Positions 22,839 to 32,138 of a stretch of 64,000 nt of DNA are shown piece by piece. How positions within the stretch are numbered: the first letter of the stretch is position 1; every line of letters begins with the position of its first letter. Source of the stretch: Erwinia billingiae Eb661 (lineage in GTDB: Bacteria > Pseudomonadota > Gammaproteobacteria > Enterobacterales > Enterobacteriaceae); the NCBI RefSeq assembly GCF_000196615.1, contig NC_014306.1, positions 992,001-1,056,000 of the forward strand. The letters run 5' to 3'. The notes under the pieces were generated by a model that saw only the letters and a list, made by a program, of their open reading frames with translations, searched no databases and was not told the DNA's origin. Position numbers and translations under genes: made by a program.

Positions 22839-24191
22839 TCAGGCCTTATTCAGGTTGACGGTTTCTTTGATAAACCACAGTGGGGCGCAGGACAGCAGCA
22901 GCACGCCGACAATCACCAGATAGTGAACGGTGAAGCCATAACTGTGAATGATCCAGCCGCTAACGGGCGCAACCAGAATGCCGGCAATGCCGACGGCGAG
23001 GCCAATCATCAGTCCCATGCTGGATGCGGCGGCACGCGGCGAGGAGTCAATCAGTAAAGCGTAGGCAACGGGATAGGGAGAGTTGCGGAACAGCCCCCAG
23101 AAAATCAGGATCGCCCAACCCAGCGCGGCAGAGTGGATAAACATGCACAGTGCCGCCGCCAGGATCCAGCCAGCAATGATAAAGGTCAGCGAGCGTTTGC
23201 GTCCTTTAACGTCTGAGAAGCTGCCCCACAGGATCTGGCCAATCCATCCGGTTAAGCCAGAGGCACCCGAAATGATCGCTGCGGTGGAGAGGTCCAGTCC
23301 CACTTCGCGGGTCAGTTGCAACGTCAGGAAGTTAGCAATGCCCATCTCGGCCCAGGTAAAGCCAAAAATCAGCAGGATCGCCAGCTGGCAGTTGCGGTTT
23401 TTCAGGCAGGAGACCGCGTTGGACCAGAGAGAGGCGTTCTCTACCGTTTTTTGCAGAGATTCGGTGACCGGCGGCGTCAGTTTGTTTTCAACAATCCAGT
23501 CATTCACTTTCTGATGATTTTTGCGGGTGCCGATAATCAGCTGGGCAATCAGGATCACCAGACCAATCAGCGGGATAAACAGAAAGGCTTCGCGCCAGGT
23601 AGCAAAAGCCAGAATGGCAGCGATCAGGATTGGGCCGATAAACTGTCCCAGCGGGAAGCCGGTATGGTGCACGCCGATAGCAAATCCACGGTTCTCTTTC
23701 TGCCACCATTCGCCCAGCAGCGCGACGTTAATCGGTTCTGAGCCGCCGGTGCCCATCCCCATCGCCACTCTCAGCGCCTGAAACGCCCCGAGAGACTTGC
23801 AGAATGCCGTAGCGACACCCGAGACAATCTCTACCAACACCGCGACACACCAGCTGTAACAGCGCTTGTGACCGGTGCCGACCCAATCCGAGAACAGCCC
23901 GAAAAGCACGGCGCCGGTTAAGGTGCCGACAAAACTTAACGAGTTGAGCCAGCCAGCCTGCACTTCGGTCAGGTTGAAGGATTTCATGATCGCCGGCAGC
24001 AGGGTCGGCAGAATAATCCTGTCGATGGAATTCATCAGGATCGCCAGCGTGGTGATCACCAGCATCCACCAGGAAAGCGGGTGAGCTCTCGGCAGGAAGC
24101 GTAAAAGCCCACGCCGGGGTGCCTGCGCGCCAGCGGCAGGGCTATCCTGAGTCGTTTGATGTTCAGCCAGTTCAGAAGAAGGGAGTGTCAT
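22839..24191 (-). CDS. MFS transporter, anion:cation symporter-like
   Basis: A 450-residue major facilitator with about 12 membrane segments. After a hydrophilic 35-residue N-terminus, TM1 contains MNSIDRIILPTLLPAIMKSF, similar to the ACS-type D-R-x-x-L signature. The MFS motif A region is FGLFSDWVGTGHKRCY, repeated in the second half as WGSFSDVKGRKRSLTF. A central loop (about 215-245) separates the halves. It is first in the operon with the cyclase-family gene. The substrate is likely a small organic acid, by family inference only. Confidence 0.82.
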   Translation of the reverse strand: MTLPSSELAEHQTTQDSPAAGAQAPRRGLLRFLPRAHPLSWWMLVITTLAILMNSIDRIILPTLLPAIMKSFNLTEVQAGWLNSLSFVGTLTGAVLFGLFSDWVGTGHKRCYSWCVAVLVEIVSGVATAFCKSLGAFQALRVAMGMGTGGSEPINVALLGEWWQKENRGFAIGVHHTGFPLGQFIGPILIAAILAFATWREAFLFIPLIGLVILIAQLIIGTRKNHQKVNDWIVENKLTPPVTESLQKTVENASLWSNAVSCLKNRNCQLAILLIFGFTWAEMGIANFLTLQLTREVGLDLSTAAIISGASGLTGWIGQILWGSFSDVKGRKRSLTFIIAGWILAAALCMFIHSAALGWAILIFWGLFRNSPYPVAYALLIDSSPRAAASSMGLMIGLAVGIAGILVAPVSGWIIHSYGFTVHYLVIVGVLLLSCAPLWFIKETVNLNKA

Positions 24192-24496
24192 ATCTGGTGC
24201 CTTTCAATGTCATCGTTGTCTGCGGCCGTCAGTAAACGGTCCGCGCCCTGTTTTACGCTGTTTCTTGTTATGTATGCCGAAAATAGGAGAACAAAAAATA
24301 AACAAGTTGATAACATAGACACTGAGATTACTACCATACAAGCGCTGATTGACGGTTACTGGATCTTGATCACAGTTGTACCAGCAAGGATGCGTGAAGC
24401 CGCGAGGCGATCACAACGTGGAGTGAAGGGGAGTAAGGGGAAATTCAGGGCATAAAAAAAGCCAATCCGCAGATTGGCTTTTTATCGGTCTCAGTC
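24192..24496. other. Intergenic region between the MFS gene and mltD
   Basis: About 305 bp without a supportable gene. It holds the promoter region of the MFS-cyclase operon at the left (an A/T-rich stretch near 24280-24330) and the mltD terminator at 24456-24484. Open frames here are short and lack family signals. No regulator gene accompanies the MFS-cyclase pair. Confidence 0.6.
24456..24484 (-). terminator. Terminator of mltD
   Basis: A 12-bp A/T-flanked stem (core GCCAATC/GATTGGC, loop CGCA) has T-runs on both sides. On the minus strand it lies 12 bases after the mltD stop. Probably active in both directions. Confidence 0.8.
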
Positions 24497-25876
24497 TTAA
24501 CTGTCTGGCGTACTGGTGTTGCTTACAAACAGCGTCAGCTTGTCGCCTGGCTGGATGTTCTGTGAGCCACTGGTGTTCCAGCGCATCACATCTTTAATCT
24601 CAACACCGTGCCCTTTAGCAATGCTGGCCAGAGAATCACCTTTACGAACTTTATAGGTGATGCTGTTGCCATTATCGGCCAGTTTGGTGGCGTTGCCGCT
24701 ACCGCCCGTGCTCAGGGTCTGCCCTGGTTTGATACTTGCGCCACGCAGGTTATTTGCGCGCTGCAGGTCTTTCACCGAGACGTTCAGACGTTTAGCAATT
24801 CCTGACAGGGTATCGCCATTGCGTACCTTGTAAGAACCGGCTGTCGTGTTATTCGCCAACGCTGTTGGCTGCACGGCAGCAATATCGCCTGTTGCCAGCG
24901 AGTTACGCAGCTGCGCTACGTTCGACTTCGGTACCATGATGTACTGAGGTCCACCTTTCGGTGCCGTAGTGCCGCGTTTGTAGCCCGCGTTAAAACTTTT
25001 CAGCTTGCTCAGTGACATGCCCGACATTTCTGCCGCCTGCGTCAGTTCAATCTGTTGGCCCACATCGACACGTGCCAGAGCACGGGTTTCGTTAGGCGCC
25101 GGCAGACGTAAACCGTAACGCTTGTTGTTCTTCAGGATATCTCCCAAAGCCAACATTTTTGGCACGTAGACCGTGGTTTCGCGTGGCAGAGATAAATGCC
25201 AGAAGTCCGTCGGTTTCCCTCGGGCTTTGTTGGCTTTTACCGCTTTCATGACGCGTCCTTCACCGCTGTTATAGGCGGCGATGGTCAGTAACCAGTCACC
25301 GTCAAACATCTTGTTCAGACGTTCCATCATGTCCAGCGCAACCTTGGTGGAAGCCACGACATCGCGGCGTCCGTCATACCACTGGCTCTGCTTCAGACCG
25401 TAGTTTCGCCCCGTCTGCGGTACAATCTGCCAGATGCCTGCGGCATTGGCGGCTGAGGTCGCATGGGGGTCAAAAGCGCTCTCCACTATGGGTAGTAGTA
25501 CCAGTTCCATCGGCATTTTACGTTCTTTAATCTGCTCGACAATCCAGTACATATACGGCTCTGCCCGTAATGTTACATCGTGGAGATAGCTCTTGTTGCT
25601 TAAGTATTTCTGTTTTTGTTCGCGTATCCGGGCATTATCCGGAACCTTCATCTTCAGCTCGGTACTGATGAGATTCCACAAATCTTTATCCTGCGTAACG
25701 CGGGTTCCATCATCCTGCCAACGCGGGGATAACAACCGATCTGTGTCCTGCTCTGCTTCATTCTGACCTGCCGAAGACAAACTCTGTGCATGCTGTTCCG
25801 GGATGTTGGTGTCATGCTTTGACGCCTGGCAACCCACCAGCAAGACCGAGGCGAGTAATATCGCTTTAGCCTTCAT
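24497..25876 (-). CDS. mltD: Membrane-bound lytic murein transglycosylase D
   Basis: Outer-membrane lipoprotein that cleaves peptidoglycan glycan strands, forming 1,6-anhydromuramic ends. It has a lipobox LVGC (C16) and an SLT domain with the catalytic Glu in LPIVESAFDPHATSAANAAGIWQ (about 130-155). Two C-terminal LysM repeats begin YKVRNGDTLSGIAKRLNV and YKVRKGDSLASIAKGHGV. 459 residues, close to the E. coli length. It is followed upstream by gloB, as in E. coli. Confidence 0.95.
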   Translation of the reverse strand: MKAKAILLASVLLVGCQASKHDTNIPEQHAQSLSSAGQNEAEQDTDRLLSPRWQDDGTRVTQDKDLWNLISTELKMKVPDNARIREQKQKYLSNKSYLHDVTLRAEPYMYWIVEQIKERKMPMELVLLPIVESAFDPHATSAANAAGIWQIVPQTGRNYGLKQSQWYDGRRDVVASTKVALDMMERLNKMFDGDWLLTIAAYNSGEGRVMKAVKANKARGKPTDFWHLSLPRETTVYVPKMLALGDILKNNKRYGLRLPAPNETRALARVDVGQQIELTQAAEMSGMSLSKLKSFNAGYKRGTTAPKGGPQYIMVPKSNVAQLRNSLATGDIAAVQPTALANNTTAGSYKVRNGDTLSGIAKRLNVSVKDLQRANNLRGASIKPGQTLSTGGSGNATKLADNGNSITYKVRKGDSLASIAKGHGVEIKDVMRWNTSGSQNIQPGDKLTLFVSNTSTPDS

Positions 25877-25946
25877 GTGTGTGTCATTCTTCGCTTAAAA
25901 GACGAGCAACTATACTTGCTCGCCCATAGCAACACAACCCGAAAAA

Positions 25947-26705
25947 TCAAAAACGGTCTTTCTTCTCGCGTAGAGTTGCAAATACTTGCCACTCATGTTG
26001 TGGAGATGTTTCATACCCTATAAGTCTCTGTAAATCAGGTTCTTGCGTTCTTAAAAAAACATTAATTTGTCGCTCTAATTCCAGCTTTGTCGGCACGGAA
26101 ACGCCGTTTTTCGCGCGTAACTCCTTAATTTCACGGTAATAGCTCTCTATCTTCGCATCCTGCGGTAAAACGGCATGCGCAAAGGTTAAATTCGATAAAG
26201 TATACTCATGCGCGCAACATATCAGTGTATCGGCGGGTAGCTCGTTAAGCTTCTGAAATGATTCAAACATTTGTTCCGGCGTGCCTTCGAATAAACGACC
26301 GCAACCGCCTGAGAACATCGTGTCGCCGCAGAAAAGGTAAGGATGACTGAAATATGAGATGTGTCCTAAAGTGTGACCGGGTGTGTAGATCACGCTGAAT
26401 TTGGTATCCAGCACGGTAATGCTATCCCCTTCACTGACGATCGATGTCGCCCCTTTATCGGCGGTTTCATTCGGCCCATAGACCGTCATTCCCGGATATT
26501 TCTCCAGCAATTCTTTCACGCCGCCAACATGATCGTGATGATGATGAGTAAGCAAGATCGCCACGGGCTGCCACTGGTTTTTTGCCAGAACGGAGAGCAC
26601 CGGCGCCGCTTCGCCTGGGTCAACGATCAGGCACTGGCCCTGTTCATTATTTAATGTCCAGATGTAGTTGTCCTGAAGTGCCGGAATGCTGGTAAGATTC
26701 ATCAT
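25947..26705 (-). CDS. gloB: Hydroxyacylglutathione hydrolase (glyoxalase II)
   Basis: Hydrolyses S-lactoylglutathione to lactate and glutathione, completing methylglyoxal detoxification. The metallo-beta-lactamase signature [10 protein letters not shown] is near residue 54, with further metal ligands in PGHTLGH, FCGDTMF and CCAHEYTL. 252 residues. Two adjacent ATG codons (26705 and 26702) are equally possible; E. coli corresponds to the second. Divergent from yafS. Confidence 0.95.
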   Translation of the reverse strand: MMNLTSIPALQDNYIWTLNNEQGQCLIVDPGEAAPVLSVLAKNQWQPVAILLTHHHHDHVGGVKELLEKYPGMTVYGPNETADKGATSIVSEGDSITVLDTKFSVIYTPGHTLGHISYFSHPYLFCGDTMFSGGCGRLFEGTPEQMFESFQKLNELPADTLICCAHEYTLSNLTFAHAVLPQDAKIESYYREIKELRAKNGVSVPTKLELERQINVFLRTQEPDLQRLIGYETSPQHEWQVFATLREKKDRF

Positions 26706-26746
26706 CGCCTCTTTTATTGGCTGAAATGGAAAGAGAATGGTAAAGC

Positions 26747-27487
26747 ATGAAGCCCGCTAAAACACGCCAAATTCGTCAGGTGCCAGACTCGTGGGCAGAG
26801 ATCCCATGGGGAGAGTTTTATCGTGATGCCCTCAACAAGCATCTCCAGCCTTGCCTCGCCAAACTCTACGGTTTTCATCTGTTAAAAGTGGGCCATCTTA
26901 GCGCCGAAATCGACACCGAAAGCTGCGCCATCTCTCATCAGGTTAACGTGGGATTAAGCGGCGAAGGGCTGCAGGTCAAGGCGGATCCGATGAGCCTGCC
27001 GTTTGAATCGAAATCCGTTGATGCCTGTCTGCTGGCACATTGTCTGGCCTGGAGCAGCGATCCGCACCGCATTCTGCGGGAAGTGGATCGGGTACTGATC
27101 GACGATGGCTGGATCATTATCAGCGGCTTTAACCCGTTTAGCGTGCTGGGGATCGGCAAACTGATACCGGGCATCCACAAGCGCGTGCCGTGGAACAGTC
27201 GGATGTTTACGCAGATGAGGTTAATGGATTGGCTGAGCCTGCTGAATTACGAAGTGGTTCAGCGCACGCGGTTCCAGGTCGTGCCGTGGAACCGGCAGGG
27301 CGGCAAGGTCATCAGCACGCATTTTCCGGCGCTGGGCTGCCTGAGCATCATTGTCGCGCGTAAGCGCACCTTCCCGCTGATCATGAATCCGGCCAAACGG
27401 GCCGCGGCGAAAAGAAGGATCACCTCGGCGGTTGGCGCAACCAGCCAGTTTCGCTCGCGGCAGGGGCATCAGGATTCTGACGTGTAG
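26747..27487 (+). CDS. yafS: Methyltransferase-domain protein YafS
   Basis: A 246-residue protein with a degenerate SAM-methyltransferase fold. The region [36 protein letters not shown] matches motifs II and III of class I methyltransferases, but the glycine-rich motif I is weak, as in other YafS proteins. The C-terminus is rich in basic residues ([12 protein letters not shown]). Function unknown. Its last 19 bp overlap the 3' end of the oppositely oriented rnhA. Confidence 0.85.
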   Translation: MKPAKTRQIRQVPDSWAEIPWGEFYRDALNKHLQPCLAKLYGFHLLKVGHLSAEIDTESCAISHQVNVGLSGEGLQVKADPMSLPFESKSVDACLLAHCLAWSSDPHRILREVDRVLIDDGWIIISGFNPFSVLGIGKLIPGIHKRVPWNSRMFTQMRLMDWLSLLNYEVVQRTRFQVVPWNRQGGKVISTHFPALGCLSIIVARKRTFPLIMNPAKRAAAKRRITSAVGATSQFRSRQGHQDSDV

Positions 27488-27936
27488 CCCACATCTTGCT
27501 GGGTCGGGTTGCCTGCGGCCGCGCGGGCTAACTCGTCACACTGTTCGTTTTCGACGTGTCCCGCATGACCTTTGACCCATTCCCATTTGATCTCATGGTG
27601 GCTCAGGGCGCTGTCCAGCCGCTTCCACAGATCGACATTCTTGACCGGTTTCTTATCGGTGGTTTTCCAGCCGCGTTTTTTCCAGTTATGGATCCAGCTG
27701 GTGATGCCCTGGCGAACATACTGGCTGTCGGTGCTGAGCACCACTTCACACTTCTGCGTTAAGGCTTCCAGCGCGACAATAGCAGCCATCAACTCCATGC
27801 GATTATTGGTGGTTAAAAAATAGCCTTCGCTGAAGGTTTTTTCGTGCTTACCATAGCGTAAGATAGCGCCATAACCGCCCGGTCCGGGGTTGCCAAGGCA
27901 AGAACCGTCGGTGAAAATTTCTACCTGCTTAGTCAT
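27469..27936 (-). CDS. rnhA: Ribonuclease HI
   Basis: Degrades RNA in RNA-DNA hybrids. 155 residues from the ATG at 27936, exactly the E. coli length. The catalytic residues are visible: D10 in [14 protein letters not shown]48 in NNRMELMA, D70 in LSTDSQYV and D134 in CDELARAA. The open frame extends far upstream, but that part runs through the dnaQ start region and lacks family similarity, so the internal ATG is taken. Divergent from dnaQ with a 51-bp shared promoter region, the classic enterobacterial arrangement. Confidence 0.97.
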   Translation of the reverse strand: MTKQVEIFTDGSCLGNPGPGGYGAILRYGKHEKTFSEGYFLTTNNRMELMAAIVALEALTQKCEVVLSTDSQYVRQGITSWIHNWKKRGWKTTDKKPVKNVDLWKRLDSALSHHEIKWEWVKGHAGHVENEQCDELARAAAGNPTQQDVGYTSES

Positions 27937-27987
27937 CTCTGGTAGACTCCCTGCTGAAAAACGCCAAGTCTGACATAAACGGGTCCT

Positions 27988-28722
27988 ATGAGCACAGTAA
28001 ATACAACGCGTCAGATCGTACTCGATACTGAAACCACCGGTATGAACATGATTGGGGTGCACTATGAAGGGCATCGCATCATTGAAATCGGTGCCGTTGA
28101 GGTCATAAACCGCCGTCTGACCGGCAATAACTACCATGTTTATCTGAAGCCCGATCGGCTGGTGGATCCGGAAGCTTTTGGCGTTCACGGTATTGCTGAT
28201 GAATTCCTCGCCGACAAACCCACCTTTGCCGACATCGCCGACGGGTTCCTCGAATACATCGATGGCGCTGAGCTGGTGATCCATAACGCGTCGTTTGATA
28301 TCGGCTTTATGGACTACGAGTTTGCCAAGCTTGGGCGCAATATTCCGAAGACCGAAACCTTCTGCCGCATTACCGACAGCCTGGCGATGGCGCGCAAAAT
28401 GTTTCCCGGCAAGCGTAACAGCCTTGATGCGCTCTGCTCACGCTACGAAATAGATAACACCAAGCGAACCCTGCACGGCGCACTGCTGGACTCCGAAATT
28501 CTGGCGGAAGTGTTCCTGGCGATGACCGGTGGCCAGACGCTGCTGAAGTTCTCGATGGAAGGCGATCAGCAGCAGCAAAGCAACGGCGACACCATTCATC
28601 GCATTACGCGTCCGGCCTCGGGGCTGGTGGTGTTATCGGCGAGTGAGGCGGAAAATATGGCCCACGAAGAGCGGCTGGATCTGGTGATGAAGAAGGGCGG
28701 AAGCTGCCTCTGGCGCGCATAA
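27988..28722 (+). CDS. dnaQ: DNA polymerase III epsilon subunit (proofreading exonuclease)
   Basis: 3'-5' proofreading exonuclease of the replicative polymerase. The DEDDh motifs are present: Exo [10 protein letters not shown] (residues 11-19), Exo [15 protein letters not shown], and Exo III with H and D in [14 protein letters not shown]. After residue about 185 a Gln-rich linker (QQQQSNGD) leads to the alpha-subunit-binding C-terminal tail. 244 residues. Confidence 0.97.
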   Translation: MSTVNTTRQIVLDTETTGMNMIGVHYEGHRIIEIGAVEVINRRLTGNNYHVYLKPDRLVDPEAFGVHGIADEFLADKPTFADIADGFLEYIDGAELVIHNASFDIGFMDYEFAKLGRNIPKTETFCRITDSLAMARKMFPGKRNSLDALCSRYEIDNTKRTLHGALLDSEILAEVFLAMTGGQTLLKFSMEGDQQQQSNGDTIHRITRPASGLVVLSASEAENMAHEERLDLVMKKGGSCLWRA

Positions 28723-28797
28723 GTGCTGAAAATCACGGATTAAATCAGCGAAAAGGCGAAAAAACAGGCAGTCGGTTGAAAACCCCGATAAAAAGCG

Positions 28798-28826
28798 TTG
28801 ACGGGGGGAAGGGCTGGCCGTAATAT
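28798..28826 (+). promoter_or_regulatory. Promoter of the second tRNA-Asp gene
   Basis: The -35 TTGACG (28798-28803) and -10 TAATAT (28821-28826) are spaced 17 bp, followed by the GC-rich TCGCCCCG discriminator typical of stable-RNA promoters. It lies about 30 bp before the tRNA. Confidence 0.8.
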
Positions 28827-28855
28827 TCGCCCCGTTCCCGACGGGGAACATCGGT

Positions 28856-28932
28856 GGAGCGGTAGTTCAGTTGGTTAGAATACCTGCCTGTCACGCAGGG
28901 GGTCGCGGGTTCGAGCCCCGTCCGTTCCGCCA
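28856..28932 (+). tRNA. tRNA-Asp (GTC), aspV position
   Basis: 77 nt, GTC anticodon, encoded CCA, identical to the rRNA-operon copy at 18244. It has its own promoter and terminator. It marks the left edge of the ureide catabolic island, and its E. coli counterpart aspV also follows dnaQ. Confidence 0.98.
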
Positions 28933-28941
28933 AGTATTCAG

Positions 28942-28972
28942 AAAGCCTGATTCAGCAATGAATCAGGCTTTT
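28942..28972 (+). terminator. Terminator after tRNA-Asp
   Basis: A 12-bp stem (28942-28953 with 28960-28971) with a 6-base loop ends in TTTT. Ten bases after the tRNA. Confidence 0.88.
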
Positions 28973-29011
28973 GTCGTTTCTGGAGACGGTAAAACGCCGT
29001 CCCCTCCTTTA

Positions 29012-30505
29012 TTAACGTTTCTCTACCGCCACCTTACGACCATAACCCTGGCTGCTGACCACCCGATCCTCACGCGCAATCCAACGATAGAACCCGCCAG
29101 CCAACGCCACGCCAATAAACCAGCTAAAGTTTGCCACGTCATGCAGCGAAGGAATAAAGCTGATCACCAGCCCAATCAACACCGACGGGACGAGGGCGAC
29201 GATGGCTTTCGGGTTGAATCCACCGCGATACCAGTACTGACCCTGAGGCGTATCATCGAACAGATCCTTCACTGAAATCTGGCTGCGTTTAATCAGATAG
29301 AAGTCGCACAGCAGGATACCGAACAGCGGCCCAATAAAGGCACCCAGCACGTCCAGCGTGTAGTGGATCAGCTCAGGCGACTGGAACAGGTTCCACGGCG
29401 TTAACAGCACCGAACCGACCGCCGCAATCATGCCACCGGTGCGGAAGCTGATTTTCTGCGGCGAGCAGTTGGAGAAGTCGAACGCCGGGGAAACAAAGTT
29501 CGCGACGATATTGATGCCGATCGTGGCGGTGATCATCGTCAGCAGACCAATGGCGACCGCCAGATCGTTACCGACGCGGCTCACCGTTTCAATCGGATCG
29601 GTGATCATATGGCCGAACAGCGACTGAGTACCGGAAACAATCACCACCGTCACCACGGAAAACAGCAGGAAGTTGAACGGTAAGCCCCAGCGGTTGCCGC
29701 GACGGATTTCATTCATGCTCTTACCGTAGCGCGAGAAGTCACCGAAGTTCAGCAGTGGGCCAGAGAAGTAGGACACCACCAGCGCGGTCGCGGTAATCAT
29801 TTCCCAGACCTGCTGGCCACCGGTGAGCTGCTTGCTGGCCAGCGTTAGCGAAATACCGTCAAAGCCCGTCTTGTACACAATCCAACCGGCCAGCGCCACC
29901 ATCACCACATACACTGCCGGACCGGCGATATCGATAAAGCGCTTAATGGCGCTCATCCCGTGCCAGAACACCATGGCCTGCGCCAGCCACATAATGCCGA
30001 AGCAAATCCAGCCCAGCTGAGACAGACCCAGCCAGGACGCGTGCGTCATGGCGGCCAGCGACGGCCAGAATTTCAGCGACACCAGCATGAGCGCATTGGC
30101 GGCGAGATAGGTCTGGATGCCGTACCAGGCAAACGCAATCAGCCCGCGGATCACCGCCGGGATATTGGCACCAAACACACCAAAGGCCTGACGACAAATC
30201 ACCGCATAGGGTACGCCGGCCATCTGGCTCGGTTTGGCGACCAGGTTGGCACAAATCTGCACGATGCAGATGCCGACCAGCAGGCAAAGCAGCACCTGCC
30301 AGCTTGCCAGCCCGAGCGTAAAGAAGCTCGCGGCGACCACATAGCCACCCATACTGTGTACATCCGACATCCAGAAAGAAAAGATGTTGTACCAGCTCCA
30401 GTTCTGGTCGCGAGTCGGCGCCAGGTCTTTGTTACACAGCCGTGGGCTGTAGTTTGCGTGGGCTTCAACCGCCGACGCCTGGCTGACATTCTGACTATTT
30501 GGCAT
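29012..30505 (-). CDS. NCS1-family nucleobase/allantoin permease
   Basis: Inner-membrane symporter of the nucleobase-cation symport-1 family, 497 residues with about 12 membrane segments. The signature RDQNWSWYNIFSFWMSDVHSMGGYV (about 33-57) and VVSYFSGPLLNFGDFSRYGKS are typical of allantoin, hydantoin and cytosine permeases. The start at 30505 (MPNSQNVSQ) was preferred to an upstream in-frame one because AGGAG lies suitably ahead. It is divergent from the GntR-racemase-allantoinase operon, so the likely substrate is allantoin (HpxC in Klebsiella nomenclature). Substrate assignment is by context. Confidence 0.85.
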   Translation of the reverse strand: MPNSQNVSQASAVEAHANYSPRLCNKDLAPTRDQNWSWYNIFSFWMSDVHSMGGYVVAASFFTLGLASWQVLLCLLVGICIVQICANLVAKPSQMAGVPYAVICRQAFGVFGANIPAVIRGLIAFAWYGIQTYLAANALMLVSLKFWPSLAAMTHASWLGLSQLGWICFGIMWLAQAMVFWHGMSAIKRFIDIAGPAVYVVMVALAGWIVYKTGFDGISLTLASKQLTGGQQVWEMITATALVVSYFSGPLLNFGDFSRYGKSMNEIRRGNRWGLPFNFLLFSVVTVVIVSGTQSLFGHMITDPIETVSRVGNDLAVAIGLLTMITATIGINIVANFVSPAFDFSNCSPQKISFRTGGMIAAVGSVLLTPWNLFQSPELIHYTLDVLGAFIGPLFGILLCDFYLIKRSQISVKDLFDDTPQGQYWYRGGFNPKAIVALVPSVLIGLVISFIPSLHDVANFSWFIGVALAGGFYRWIAREDRVVSSQGYGRKVAVEKR

Positions 30506-30581
30506 GAAACCTGCTCCTGTATAGGTCACTAAACGCAAATCGGTTTAGGAAGACATTGCAGGAATCAGGCCAGAATCGTTT

Positions 30582-30595
30582 TTTTGTATACAAAA
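30582..30595. promoter_or_regulatory. GntR-type operator between permease and hpxS
   Basis: A perfect 14-bp palindrome centred on GTATAC with A/T arms. FCD/FadR-type GntR regulators typically bind GTATAC-centred palindromes. Its place between the divergent permease and GntR genes suggests control of both promoters by the adjacent regulator. Confidence 0.65.
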
Positions 30596-30649
30596 CTTGA
30601 GATTCATGTGTACGATTCTTTACGGAACTGATGTTTACCGGAGTGGGTA

Positions 30650-31369
30650 ATGAAGAGTGAAAACGGCCTGAAAACGGCCTCTGACCTGAACGACAAGGAC
30701 GAGCCGATCTATCAGGCGTTGATGTCGGCCATTGTGGAGCACCAGCTGCCACCGGGCAGTAAGCTGCCGGAAGAAGCGCTGGCGGAGGTGTTTGGCATCA
30801 GCCGCACCGGGATCCGCAAAGTGCTTCAGCGCCTCGCCGCGGTGCAAATGATCGTCCTGACGCCCAAACGTGGTGCACAGGTAGCGACACCCTCAGTGGA
30901 AGAGGCTCAGGATATTTTCCGCACCCGTGCCTTACTTGAATGTGCCAATCTGCCGGCGATCCTCGCACGTTGCCAGTCGACGCACCTGGTGGCGCTGGAG
31001 AAACTTAATCGCCAGGAACAACAGGCGCACGAGGCGCACGATGGCCCGGCCGCTATCCGCCTTTCCGCCGCTTTTCATATTCAGCTGCAGGCTATCTCCG
31101 GCAATCAGGTGCTGACCGAAATGGTGACGCGATTAACGCAGCGATCGTCGCTGGTGATTGCGGCGTATGGCGCGCCGTGGCAGCAGGGCTGCCGCTGTGA
31201 CGATCACGATCGGCTGATTGAACTGTTGCGACAAAAAGCGCTGCAACCGCTAACTGACGCAATGCAGCAACATTTCGCGCATATCGTAGACAGTCTGCAC
31301 TTTGAACGCAGCGGCGAGCAGCTGCCTGACTTTGGCCGCCTGTTTGCCGGCTTTGGAGCGAAAGCATGA
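30650..31369 (+). CDS. hpxS: GntR-family regulator of ureide catabolism
   Basis: A 239-residue regulator. It has an N-terminal winged helix (about 18-85) with LPEEALAEVFGISRTGIRKVLQRLAAVQMI, followed by an all-helical FCD-type effector domain (about 95-230) with metal-site histidines in AAFHIQLQAISGNQ and FAHIVDSLHF. First gene of an operon with allantoin racemase and allantoinase, matching hpxS-A-B of Klebsiella. Its stop overlaps the next start as ATGA. It probably senses a ureide such as allantoin; the ligand is inferred, not shown. Confidence 0.82.
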   Translation: MKSENGLKTASDLNDKDEPIYQALMSAIVEHQLPPGSKLPEEALAEVFGISRTGIRKVLQRLAAVQMIVLTPKRGAQVATPSVEEAQDIFRTRALLECANLPAILARCQSTHLVALEKLNRQEQQAHEAHDGPAAIRLSAAFHIQLQAISGNQVLTEMVTRLTQRSSLVIAAYGAPWQQGCRCDDHDRLIELLRQKALQPLTDAMQQHFAHIVDSLHFERSGEQLPDFGRLFAGFGAKA

Positions 31370-32112
31370 GCGTGAAGCAGATCGTTCAGGTGATTAACCC
31401 GAACACCAGCCAGGCGATGACCGCGACAATCGGAGCCGTAGCACGCGCCGTGGCCGCGCCGGGAACCGAGATCCTCGCGGTGTGCCCGTCGCAGGGCGTG
31501 CCGTCTATCGAAGGGCATTTTGACGAGGCTATCGCCGCCATCGGCGTGCTGGAACAGATCAAGGCGGGACGGGAATTGGGCGTCAGTGGGCACGTGATTG
31601 CCTGCTTTGGCGATCCGGGGCTGCTAGCCGCCCGCGAACTGGCTCAGGGACCGGTGATTGGTATTGCCGAAGCGGCGATGCATATGGCGACGATGGTGGC
31701 GACCCGCTTTTCTATCGTCACCACCTTGCCGCGCACCTTAATCATTGCACGGCATTTGCTACAGCAGTATGGCTTTGAACAGCATTGCGCCGCGTTGCAT
31801 GCCATCGATTTGCCGGTGCTGGCACTGGAAGATGGCACCGGTCTGGCGCAGGAGAAAGTGCGCGAAGGCTGTATACAGGCGAAGAAGCGAGACGGCAGCG
31901 GCGCAATTGTGCTCGGCTGTGGTGGCATGGCCACGCTGGCGCGTGAGTTAACGCTGGAACTGGGTATCCCGGTCATTGATGGCGTGGGAGCCGCAGTAAA
32001 AATGGTGGAGTCGCTGGTGGCGCTGGGGTTGTCGACCAGTAAACACGGTGACCTGGACTATCCTGTAAGAAAAACCCTGTCGGGTCAGTTTGCCTCTCTT
32101 AAACTGGATTAA
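31366..32112 (+). CDS. hpxA: Allantoin/hydantoin racemase
   Basis: Aspartate/glutamate/hydantoin racemase family, 248 residues. The two catalytic cysteines are in VIACFGDPGL (about 79) and IVLGCGGMATLA (about 185), the usual pair that act as acid and base on either face. The start reads VKQIVQVINPNTSQAMT, a family hallmark. In the Klebsiella pathway HpxA interconverts S- and R-allantoin so that the stereospecific allantoinase can use all substrate. Translationally coupled to hpxS by a 4-bp overlap. Confidence 0.87.
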   Translation: MSVKQIVQVINPNTSQAMTATIGAVARAVAAPGTEILAVCPSQGVPSIEGHFDEAIAAIGVLEQIKAGRELGVSGHVIACFGDPGLLAARELAQGPVIGIAEAAMHMATMVATRFSIVTTLPRTLIIARHLLQQYGFEQHCAALHAIDLPVLALEDGTGLAQEKVREGCIQAKKRDGSGAIVLGCGGMATLARELTLELGIPVIDGVGAAVKMVESLVALGLSTSKHGDLDYPVRKTLSGQFASLKLD

Positions 32113-32138
32113 GTCGTCCCGACACAAGGACTTTGACC

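Noticed and set aside
27937-28284. Upstream extension of the rnhA frame
   Set aside because: It would run antisense through the start of dnaQ; the internal ATG gives the exact 155-residue RNase HI.
28856-28932. tRNA-Asp as an integrase attachment site for the ureide island
   Set aside because: No integrase gene lies in the region and no repeat of the tRNA 3' end occurs at the island's right edge near 44.3 kb; only the adjacency remains.
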